From: Planctomycetaceae bacterium
Lineage (GTDB): Bacteria; Planctomycetota; Planctomycetia; Pirellulales; UBA1268
DNA: 14,264 nucleotides
NCBI GenBank assembly: GCA_018694455.1
Contig: JABHNP010000275.1
Location: 1-14,264, forward strand
Direction of reading: 5' to 3'
A model generated the notes under the pieces. That model was given only the letters and a program-made list of their open reading frames with translations, was not told the DNA's origin and did no database searches. Position numbers and translations under genes: made by a program. The first letter of the stretch is position 1. Every line of letters starts with the position of its first letter. Shown here piece after piece: positions 6,575-14,050 of the stretch.

Positions 6575-7795
6575 GTGTTCACACAGACAAAAACAATGGA
6601 ATCACCATTTAGTGAGCCTGAAGATCAAGGACAGATACATCTCGAACTTCTTGAGCGGCTACGGCACAACAAAGACCTACTGCGAGCTGTCGAGGTTTCA
6701 TCACCCACAGACCGAGTAAATCAGAAAAAACTGCGGCAGAAATTTCCACCTGAACTTGTACGGGAAGCTGTCGCTCTTTACGAAACCCGGCAACGCGCAA
6801 AAGAGCGGCTGCCAAAAGCTGAGCAACTCTGGCTCACACGCACTGGCTTGGAACAGGCCACAACGTGGCTTGTGGCACAACACAAAGCCAAACGATTCCA
6901 AGGACACAAAAATGTTGCTGATCTCTGTTGTGGTATTGGTATGGATACAGCTGCTCTCTCGAAAAAGACACATGTACTGGCAATCGACTCGAATGCTTCA
7001 ATGGTTCGTCGCGCAGTGTGGAATAGCGAAATATTGGGCACCTCTTCACACGTAACCGGTGAAGTTGATGATGTTACAAACAGGCAGTGGAATGACTGGA
7101 TCATTCACGCCGACCCAGACCGCCGTGGAGATCGAGACAGGCCAACTCGTCAGCTTGAAAACTATCTTCCAGATATTCAATGGATGCAAAACCTGCTTGA
7201 GAACGCCCAGGGCGGGGCCATCAAAGTAGGTCCTGCAAGCAATTGGCCACAGCACTTTGGGCAGAGTCCCTGTGAAATTGAGCTGACAAGTCTCGCGGGA
7301 GAATGCCGTGAGGCAACAATCTGGTTTGGTGATTTGGCAAGCAAAACAACTCGACGCGCGACAAACCTGACCACAGGGGAAAGCCTGAGTGGTGATCCAG
7401 CTGAATTTTCACAAAAAGAGATCACCGACATCCAAGCATTTCTTTGTGAGCCAGATCCAGCGGTTGTTCGATCTGGGCTCATCGATGCAATGAGTAGCCA
7501 GCACGACTTCACTCGGATCGACTACGAGGAAGAGTATCTGACAACTTCTCAAAAACCTCAAAGTAGTCTTGTGACTCCTTTTGCCGTTGAGGCAGTCTTA
7601 CCAGCAGGCCTTAAGCACATTCGGAAATATTTCTTGGCACGACCACGTCACCACTATGAAATTAAGTGCCGTCGTCTCCAAATAGATATTGAGTCGATTC
7701 GACGCCGACTTCCTGTCGGAGAGCACGAACCATCAACAATTATCTTCTGTCGAATCGACGGGCGATCAAAGGCTGTGGTCGCGCAGCGGCTTTGA
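6575..7795 (+). CDS. Class I SAM-dependent methyltransferase-like protein with THUMP-like C-terminus
   Basis: A 406-aa cytoplasmic protein resembling the bacterial family that joins a Rossmann methyltransferase fold to a C-terminal THUMP-like domain, presumed to act on RNA; the substrate is not known. A helical N-terminal region runs to about 105. SAM-binding motif I is VADLCCGIGMDTAAL from residue 114, followed by an acidic strand end (VLAIDSN). The motif IV position carries ADPDRRG at about 179-185, like the DPxR of this family. The C-terminal 60 residues (YFLARPRHHYEIKCRRL onward) match the THUMP-like end. The start is uncertain: GTG 6575 gives MFTQTKTMES and ATG 6596 is seven codons later, neither with a ribosome-binding site. 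It probably shares a transcript with the glycosyltransferase and converges on the DUF11 gene, 22 bp away. Confidence 0.75.
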   Translation: MFTQTKTMESPFSEPEDQGQIHLELLERLRHNKDLLRAVEVSSPTDRVNQKKLRQKFPPELVREAVALYETRQRAKERLPKAEQLWLTRTGLEQATTWLVAQHKAKRFQGHKNVADLCCGIGMDTAALSKKTHVLAIDSNASMVRRAVWNSEILGTSSHVTGEVDDVTNRQWNDWIIHADPDRRGDRDRPTRQLENYLPDIQWMQNLLENAQGGAIKVGPASNWPQHFGQSPCEIELTSLAGECREATIWFGDLASKTTRRATNLTTGESLSGDPAEFSQKEITDIQAFLCEPDPAVVRSGLIDAMSSQHDFTRIDYEEEYLTTSQKPQSSLVTPFAVEAVLPAGLKHIRKYFLARPRHHYEIKCRRLQIDIESIRRRLPVGEHEPSTIIFCRIDGRSKAVVAQRL

Positions 7796-7817
7796 TGCAT
7801 TATTTCCCACTGGCATT

Positions 7818-10568
7818 TCAGCGATCAGCATACACATGAGTCATCTCTTCCGACGTCAGCGGTGACTGTAGATCATCACTCTGAAGCAAGAATTGAACCC
7901 GCTGATTACCAGGCCGACGACCGCGAACCTGCACATGAAATACCGCCTCGTCTGCAGGAGCAAGCGAAGCAAGAGGCTCAAATGTAATCATGAGATTCTG
8001 AACCTCGTAGGGAACAGGACCGCGGGCTTTCATGGGCTCTAGATCACCAAGAAGTTTTGCTGAGAGTGCGACATTGGTCGCTGCTTTGGTTCCTTGATTG
8101 GCAACCCGAACGATATATTCCGTCAGACCATTAATCTCAATTGGGTCTTCACTATCGGCAACCTCAAGCGCAAGAGAGGCAAGGCCTTCAACCTCAATTG
8201 TGTGCGAAAGTTGGTCTGCAAGTCCCGCTGGATTTCGAACAGCGGCAACAATCGCTTGCGGACCAAGTACCGTCGGCATTGCGACGAACTCTACAGTCCC
8301 GACTTCACCTGCCGGAAGTTCCTCAAGACTCCAAAGCACTCGATGCGTTCGATCGTCATAATATCCTGCGTTGTTCGCACGAACAAATTTCATTCCAGCA
8401 GGCAGTTGCGCTGCTAATTCCACAGCTAACGCAGGCGCTGTGCCAGTATTATGCATTTTAAGAGTGCAAGTAGCCGGTCGTTGAAGATAGCGACGACTAG
8501 GAATGTCTGCATGAAGCTCCATCATTGGCGCTGTAATTTCTGCCCGCAATGGACGGGAGATTTCAATGCCACCATCTGCTCGGGCACCTATACGAATTTC
8601 ATGAACACCAGGCGTGACAGTTGCCAGTTGCAGTGAAATCGATTGAGATGATCCAGGCTCCAATTGTCCTACATCGAATTCAACCTCTCGGCCAGCAGGG
8701 TGTGATACGGAGTCCGGAAGAATCCCCTCGACGATCACACCAGTTGCTGTGCCTGTACCCGGATTGGTAAGCGTAATATCTACAGCCATCATTTCACCGA
8801 TTAACGTTGGCAGCAGTGGTTCAGCAGTGATCTCGAGCGCAGGCTTCGTAACCCTTGAACGCACGGTCGCATCGGCTCGAAATGTAACACTTGCAACACT
8901 ACCAACATCACCCTCAAGCTCTGGCATAACCTCCATGGCAACGCGTGCCTCTTGCCCCGCCCTTAACTCACCGATACTCCAGAGAAGTTCACCCGAGGGT
9001 GCATTCGTCGCACCCGGACTTGCTGGTGGCATCGTTGTAATAAGTGACGTTCCAAAAGGAATCGCATCTCGAAGAACAGTGTCGTGTGCAGTCGCCGAAC
9101 CAACATTCCGAACAATGACTTCAAATCTCGCTGGCTTCCCAACCTGTAAATCTCGAGGACCACTCTTTTCGAGAGTAAGCTGAGGTGTCTGAAGACCTTC
9201 TAGCTGCGGTACGCCCGGACGCCCCTGGCCTGAGACAGCAGGAACAGTGGCTGGTTTTTCATCTATTGGCTTTGCGTCTTGATCAACTTTGAGGCTGGTC
9301 GCTATGTCTTGCTGTGCCCCAAGTGGTGGAGCCGCAGCAAACGGCATCGCGACTCCTGTATTCTGAAGCAACGGCTTCTTTGGACCACTCGGAGGTGTTT
9401 CTGTCGAGCGATTCGTCGCCTCAAAAGGGTTTGGAGTTGCGGCTAGTGGTGACACATTCTTTGCTGACGCAAGTGGCTGGGGTGGACTCGGGGCTTCATT
9501 CGCCTTCACACCATGCGATTGAGGCATGGATGACTTCGCTGCTTTCGCAAGCGGTTCAGCGTGGAGTTGCTCTGGACCTACAAGACTTCGTTTATCGCTT
9601 TCAGACTGTTTCTCACGAATGATTTCTGATGCTGGCTTTGCAAAAGACAGCGTCGTCTTTCCTCTATCTTTTGCATCTATATTTCCAGCAAACTCCTCTA
9701 CCGAATGCTCCGATGACAATTCTTGAATTGCATCTGATTGCGAAGCTTTCTTCGACATGAGTTCAGGCGTTTCGAGTGATTCGTGCAGAGCCTCGTCCTG
9801 CTCATCAATGACTGCTGACTCGGTAGCATTTGAAGCTACAACATCCGGCTTTGTGAACCTGTCTTGAGTGACCTGGTCAGCCAGCACATCATCGGCCAGC
9901 ATATCGTCTGCCAGCATATCTTTGCCCGCCGATGACTCCTGTTGTGAAACAGGCGGAACAAGTATCGCCTTACCTGCACTCTTGTTCTTGTGCAATGGTG
10001 GCGTGCTTATTGGCTTTGCAATCTCACCAGCAAGAGAATCGGTCTTGTCACCTTCCACTTCTTCATCGGATGACTCTTTGGCAACAGGCTGTTCATCGAC
10101 TGCCTCAAGCGTAGGTGGCGATATCTGCTTTGCTGAAAAACGAGATAACTCAGAGGACTCAGCACCAGCTGCCTCCTTTTCTGCTTGCTCTCTGTCAGTG
10201 GCTTTGTCTAAGGCGGCTTTCTTTTCAACAGGTTTTTCAAAAGACGCTGGACGTGCCGGATAATCCTCGCTGCGAGCCGGTTCTTGATATGTTTTTGAAC
10301 TGCCTGATGTAAAGCGACTCTGCTGTACCTCTGCCGCTGGCTGTAAGGCGACTGCAGGTAATACTTCTTGTTCGGGAGAGGGCACCAAAGAGTTTGCTGC
10401 TGCTGAAGGAATTGGTGACTGAATGGCAGGTACCGTACGGCCAAGTCCAGCAAGCCACACCACAGCAAAACCAGCGAGTCCGCATAACGCGGCACCAATA
10501 ACCATTGATGTCAGCGAGACGCCTTTCGGTGGCACAACAAAATCCTGACGCGACGGACGCTTTTCCAT
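7818..10568 (-). CDS. Membrane-anchored DUF11 repeat protein with long disordered linker
   Basis: A 916-aa protein of unknown specific role. The basic N-terminus (MEKRPSRQ) precedes a single TM helix at 21-42, suggesting an N-in anchor with the bulk outside the cytoplasmic membrane. Residues of about 45-455 are low in complexity, rich in Ser, Ala, Glu, Lys and Pro, and contain a short LADD repeat at about 215-229. Four beta-sandwich modules of the DUF11/CARDB type follow, starting near 462, 577, 680 and 797. They show the usual N-x-G-T-A-x-x-V pattern: RNVGSATAHDTVL, TNPGTGTATGVIV, HNTGTAPALAVEL and ANQGTKAATNVAL. The whole suggests a cell-envelope stalk or adhesion protein. The start has a good ribosome-binding site (AGGAG then GGAG). 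It lies 112 bp downstream of ftr on the same strand, so co-transcription is possible, but no functional link is evident. Confidence 0.85.
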   Translation of the reverse strand: MEKRPSRQDFVVPPKGVSLTSMVIGAALCGLAGFAVVWLAGLGRTVPAIQSPIPSAAANSLVPSPEQEVLPAVALQPAAEVQQSRFTSGSSKTYQEPARSEDYPARPASFEKPVEKKAALDKATDREQAEKEAAGAESSELSRFSAKQISPPTLEAVDEQPVAKESSDEEVEGDKTDSLAGEIAKPISTPPLHKNKSAGKAILVPPVSQQESSAGKDMLADDMLADDVLADQVTQDRFTKPDVVASNATESAVIDEQDEALHESLETPELMSKKASQSDAIQELSSEHSVEEFAGNIDAKDRGKTTLSFAKPASEIIREKQSESDKRSLVGPEQLHAEPLAKAAKSSMPQSHGVKANEAPSPPQPLASAKNVSPLAATPNPFEATNRSTETPPSGPKKPLLQNTGVAMPFAAAPPLGAQQDIATSLKVDQDAKPIDEKPATVPAVSGQGRPGVPQLEGLQTPQLTLEKSGPRDLQVGKPARFEVIVRNVGSATAHDTVLRDAIPFGTSLITTMPPASPGATNAPSGELLWSIGELRAGQEARVAMEVMPELEGDVGSVASVTFRADATVRSRVTKPALEITAEPLLPTLIGEMMAVDITLTNPGTGTATGVIVEGILPDSVSHPAGREVEFDVGQLEPGSSQSISLQLATVTPGVHEIRIGARADGGIEISRPLRAEITAPMMELHADIPSRRYLQRPATCTLKMHNTGTAPALAVELAAQLPAGMKFVRANNAGYYDDRTHRVLWSLEELPAGEVGTVEFVAMPTVLGPQAIVAAVRNPAGLADQLSHTIEVEGLASLALEVADSEDPIEINGLTEYIVRVANQGTKAATNVALSAKLLGDLEPMKARGPVPYEVQNLMITFEPLASLAPADEAVFHVQVRGRRPGNQRVQFLLQSDDLQSPLTSEEMTHVYADR
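9881..9925 (-). repeat. Three tandem 15-bp units within the DUF11 protein linker
   Basis: Units at 9881-9895, 9896-9910 and 9911-9925 begin CCAGCACATC, CCAGCATATC and CCAGCATATC on the plus strand. They encode a DMLAD, DMLAD, DVLAD series in the disordered linker. The repeat is in frame and a multiple of three, so it can vary in number without breaking the gene. Confidence 0.7.
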
Positions 10569-10680
10569 GACTCCACTCCTGATGAGACGGTCGCAAAATC
10601 GACTAGAACATCTGGGGAAGTACCAAAGACGGGCGATCAGCAGAAGGCCGTTTCACAGAAAACGACCCGGGTACGACTCA

Positions 10681-11607
10681 CTAGGCCAAACCGGTATCAC
10701 GAAGAATCTGATGGAGGTGGAAATGAAACTTACCCAGTTTGCCACCATAGTTCCCGGCAGATACTGCGAGGATGCCTTCACCGACAGCCGCCTGTATCGC
10801 GGCTGCCATGGCTTCAGAAACAACGCCTTCGTTTTCACCATCAATGACTATTTCCAGGCATGCAGCAACCTCAGGAGAAAGCTGGGTAGAAACCCTACCT
10901 ACTAAACTGGGACAAAATGCATCGTTCGTGGAAGCCTTCAGTGCTGCATATCGTGACCCGACTTTACTGCCAGACCGCACAACACCTCCGGGAAACGGAG
11001 TGATCACTCCTGGCACAGCCGCAATGGCATCTACTGCTCGTTTGGCCGATGCCAGCACAGCATCAAGAGACCCGCCCTGAAGAATGACATTACCTCCACC
11101 AACACCTTTGGCGACACCACACGTTTCTTCAACAAGAAATTCTCCATCCATTACCGGCACACGCCAGTATCGCCGCCCATCAAACACCTTTGTTTTCTCA
11201 AAACCATCACCGAAGAACCGAATGCGTTTCCCTAGCGGAATTCGCTCTTCTGCCTCAGACAAACCATCAAAAACAGATGTTGTAGGACAGGTCAGCAGAC
11301 ACTGGCCAGTTCTTTGAGCTACTACTTCAGCAAGAGATTTGACGCTGAAACCAAACGCAAGAAGAGAGGCACCAGGCCGACCGTCAGGGCTTTCATCTGG
11401 AGCAATAACTCGCTCAAGACCAACTTCTGCATCACAACCAATAACACTTGTCCCATACCCACAAAATGACTGCACACCAGCCTCAAGCCAGGACGCGTCG
11501 TGTGCCGTTACGAACAGTCGTGCAAATCTCAGCCGAAAAGCCTCGGCAAAGGTATCGATAATCTGGGTCGGCCCAAGGTGAATCGCTGCCTTTGACACGG
11601 GAAACAT
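10681..11607 (-). CDS. ftr: Formylmethanofuran-tetrahydromethanopterin N-formyltransferase (Ftr/FhcD)
   Basis: A cytoplasmic enzyme that moves a formyl group between methanofuran and tetrahydromethanopterin. In aerobic bacteria with this pathway it is subunit D of the formyltransferase/hydrolase complex, which releases formate during formaldehyde oxidation. At 308 aa it is close to the archaeal length of about 297. Family signatures run in order: IDTFAEAF, GYGTSVIGCDAEVGLE, APDESPDGRPG, RTGQCLLTCPTTSVFD, RIRFFGDGFE, FLVEETCGVAKGVGGGN, TPFPGGVVRSGSKVGS, KASTNDAFCP, VSAGNYGGKLGKF. The start is uncertain: ATG 11607 has AAAAGG directly against it, too close for a ribosome-binding site, whereas GTG at 11598 (protein starting SKAAIHLG after the initiator) sits 9 nt after AAAAGG. 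No other subunit of the pathway is in the window. It diverges from the secreted-protein gene. Confidence 0.96.
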   Translation of the reverse strand: MFPVSKAAIHLGPTQIIDTFAEAFRLRFARLFVTAHDASWLEAGVQSFCGYGTSVIGCDAEVGLERVIAPDESPDGRPGASLLAFGFSVKSLAEVVAQRTGQCLLTCPTTSVFDGLSEAEERIPLGKRIRFFGDGFEKTKVFDGRRYWRVPVMDGEFLVEETCGVAKGVGGGNVILQGGSLDAVLASAKRAVDAIAAVPGVITPFPGGVVRSGSKVGSRYAALKASTNDAFCPSLVGRVSTQLSPEVAACLEIVIDGENEGVVSEAMAAAIQAAVGEGILAVSAGNYGGKLGKFHFHLHQILRDTGLA

Positions 11608-11653
11608 CCTTTTATCAGATGAGGAGCACGTTCTGCATACGTATCCTACGAAT

Positions 11654-11682
11654 GCTGTATTCTCAGGGATACCCTATTTCAA
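11654..11682 (-). promoter_or_regulatory. Weak candidate promoter for ftr with a small palindrome in the spacer
   Basis: On the minus strand TTGAAA (11682-11677, one mismatch to the -35 consensus) is followed after 17 bp by TACAGC (11659-11654, a poor -10). The spacer contains the palindrome AGGGATACCCT (11665-11675). It lies 47-75 bp upstream of the ftr start. The spacing is right but the -10 is weak. Confidence 0.3.
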
Positions 11683-11753
11683 GTAGTCTATTGTGCTTAG
11701 GCTCTAGCCGCTAAAAAATATTGTTTGCTGAAACGAAGTGTTCTCTTTCTAGT

Positions 11754-11763
11754 CGTCATGACG
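11754..11763. promoter_or_regulatory. Perfect 10-bp palindrome CGTCATGACG in the ftr divergent region
   Basis: CGTCATGACG lies about 150 bp upstream of the ftr start and 100 bp upstream of the secreted-protein start. It could be an operator for either gene. A palindrome this short can arise by chance, and no known regulator is recognised. Confidence 0.25.
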
Positions 11764-11863
11764 CTGCATTACCCGAGGTTTCTTGCACATGCTTAAGCAA
11801 TTGGTTCATATGATGATTACAACAGAACATTTTGGTTCCTTTCCACTCTTGCCGAGGAAGATG

Positions 11864-14050
11864 ATGATCACAAAGCTCACGCTCGCCTGTTCCCTCTTTA
11901 CCGCCCTATTCATAGGATCGCAAACAGCACGATCTGAAGACCTTGGCATTGGTCTCATTCCAGATGACGCTGCATTTGTGTCAAGTACCCTTCGCGGCCG
12001 TGAACAATATGACCGAATAGTCGCAAGCAATGCTTTTGCCAGTCTTAAGGAACTAAAGTCTGTTGCGAAAGCTCTTGAAGAATTCTCCAAGCAACAAACG
12101 CAACCTGGCAACCCGATGGCTATTGCAATGATGATGATGCAGATGCCAGACAATCAGGAAGCAATTGACTTATTAAAAGATATGGTGGCAACCGACACGT
12201 TCGTGTTCGGCTCATCGTCTTGGGTAACAGTATCCAAACTCATTCAAACAATTCAGTCTGCGCAACGAACCAGCGCCTTGACCACACTTACAAAGGGTAC
12301 TGATCTTGAAATCGAGGTTGACTCTAGGCCAAACATGATCATTGCAAAGGCTCTTGCCGCAAACACTGATCAAATTGTTATCCCCGATCTCGTGTGGGGA
12401 TTTAAAACTACAAAAATAGATGCTGCGAAAAACCAACTTGAGAGAATCGAAGTGTTCGCCAAGAATATGGCCCAAGGACAACCGATGCTTGCCGACGCAG
12501 TGGCTCGTCAAAAAATTGGTAATGGCGACTTCATCACAGTCACCATAAAGCCAGACCCCAACCTGATCAAACTTGCAATCTCCAATGTCCTGAGATTCCC
12601 TGACATGGAAGAGGAATTGGATACGATTTTAAAACGAGTCAATGAGCTACAATTTGTTGTCGCTCTTGGTGTTGTCAAAGATCATGTCGTCCTCTCGATC
12701 GGCGGAGGGACCGAACATCTTCAAGCAATTGGCACAACAGGCGGCAGCCTGCTGGACACAGAACCATTGAAGGTCGTTCGAGACGCAACGGATAAACCCC
12801 TCACGAGCATCTGGTACCGAAGTAAAAAGTTTGCAAAAGCTTGGGAGACATCTCCCGAGGATATCGCCGAAGCAAAGAAATTAGTCGGCGCAGTTGCCGA
12901 GGCAAATGAACTTTCCGCAGAGGCAACGGAAGAATCCGAGAAACTCGTGGAAGATCTCTTGAGCGGATACACGAGCCGCAGGGGAACAGCTGGCCCTTGG
13001 GTGGCATACTCGTATATGACGGATACCGGATACGCCGGTGAAGAATGGAATTGGTCCAAAAACTTCCCTTGGGATGGGAGTAAACCACTTGCATTCGATT
13101 ATTTTGGTGGCGACCCGTTTGCAGCTGTTGCTGTTCGTGCAAAAACTGATCCCGAACAGTTCGAATCACTTGTTACTTGGGTAAGTTCGCTCCGCGAATT
13201 TATCACAAACAATATCGCCTCAAGTGCTGATGAAGATGTACGAAAAAACTTCGAAACATTTGAAGAAAAAATTGCACCGTTGGGTGAGGAATTGACTCAA
13301 ACGATTCGAGAGAAATTTATTCCTGCACTGAAAAGCGGGCAATTTGGTTTCGTACTTGATAGCAAGGCATCGACAACAAGAATCCAGAAAACGTTACCAA
13401 CTTCATCAAAACCCCTTCCGCTTGTTTCACCAGCCATTGTGCTTTCTCTTGATGACGACGTACTTTTCCGTGAAGGACTCAGTGATGTTTTTGCACTCAG
13501 TGACAAATTGCTCTCCGTCATTCGTGAAATTGACGAGGATGCCATCCCGAGTGAATACCGTATCCCAGACCCTGAAGAACAGGATACTCCGGGGGGAAGC
13601 ATCTGGAGCTTCGCACTTCCTGAAAGTGGACTGGATGAGCAGATTCAATTGAGTATCGGTGTTGGCAAGGAGGCTGCGGTTTTCTCATTGGTACCAGATC
13701 AGGCAAAACGATTGCTCAAGAGCACCCCGCTCACTCTTAAAGGTGACGTGAGTATGAATCTCGCAGCTGCGGCTATTCTTGATTGGGTGGCTTTTGCCAA
13801 CGTTATTGAGCCCTGGGTGAATTATGTCATCCGTTGCGGTGGCGTGATGCAAGACAAGGGCAGCCTTGACCCAGACTCAACCATTGGACCAGACTCCGAA
13901 ACCGAAGAGGTCACAGACGCACTCGACCAACTCACAACTATTTTCGATGTAGTGCGATGCCTGAAATCAGCTACCGCAAAAACAGTTATTGAAGGTGATG
14001 CCACAGTCACCCGATGGCAGAATCGTATTGAGGATTTACCGGCTAAGTGA
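11864..14050 (+). CDS. Large secreted protein of unknown function
   Basis: I do not recognise the family. From ATG 11864 the protein has 728 aa and opens with a Sec signal peptide: MITK, hydrophobic core LTLACSLFTALFIGS, and probable cleavage after TARS before EDLGIG. No further TM helix is visible, so it should be periplasmic or external. The mature part is acidic with many helical stretches (such as EEFSKQQ, EATEESEKLVEDLL), a run of four Met near residue 95 (IAMMMMQM), and few cysteines. No catalytic motif stands out. The reading frame is open from TTG 11783. I chose 11864 because GAGG at 11854-11857 lies 6 nt before it and it gives a compact signal peptide; ATG 11861 is immediately before it, and ATG 11789 has GAGG 10 nt upstream. 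It overlaps the converging ribD-like gene by 15 bp. Confidence 0.8.
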   Translation: MITKLTLACSLFTALFIGSQTARSEDLGIGLIPDDAAFVSSTLRGREQYDRIVASNAFASLKELKSVAKALEEFSKQQTQPGNPMAIAMMMMQMPDNQEAIDLLKDMVATDTFVFGSSSWVTVSKLIQTIQSAQRTSALTTLTKGTDLEIEVDSRPNMIIAKALAANTDQIVIPDLVWGFKTTKIDAAKNQLERIEVFAKNMAQGQPMLADAVARQKIGNGDFITVTIKPDPNLIKLAISNVLRFPDMEEELDTILKRVNELQFVVALGVVKDHVVLSIGGGTEHLQAIGTTGGSLLDTEPLKVVRDATDKPLTSIWYRSKKFAKAWETSPEDIAEAKKLVGAVAEANELSAEATEESEKLVEDLLSGYTSRRGTAGPWVAYSYMTDTGYAGEEWNWSKNFPWDGSKPLAFDYFGGDPFAAVAVRAKTDPEQFESLVTWVSSLREFITNNIASSADEDVRKNFETFEEKIAPLGEELTQTIREKFIPALKSGQFGFVLDSKASTTRIQKTLPTSSKPLPLVSPAIVLSLDDDVLFREGLSDVFALSDKLLSVIREIDEDAIPSEYRIPDPEEQDTPGGSIWSFALPESGLDEQIQLSIGVGKEAAVFSLVPDQAKRLLKSTPLTLKGDVSMNLAAAAILDWVAFANVIEPWVNYVIRCGGVMQDKGSLDPDSTIGPDSETEEVTDALDQLTTIFDVVRCLKSATAKTVIEGDATVTRWQNRIEDLPAK

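Noticed and set aside
7796..7817. Terminator between the converging methyltransferase and DUF11 genes.
   Set aside because: The 22-bp gap has no inverted repeat or T-run that could act as one.
9881..9925. Short regularly spaced repeats as a CRISPR-like or regulatory array.
   Set aside because: Units are contiguous, 15 bp, in frame and have no spacers; they are an amino-acid repeat.
9868..10263. Ser-rich open frame of 131 codons on the plus strand.
   Set aside because: It is the antisense reading of the low-complexity linker of the DUF11 protein, whose composition opens the opposite frame.
10569..10680. Terminator or promoter between ftr and the DUF11 gene.
   Set aside because: Only a weak imperfect hairpin (CGTTTC/GAAAACG) is present, and no convincing promoter hexamers; I left it unannotated.
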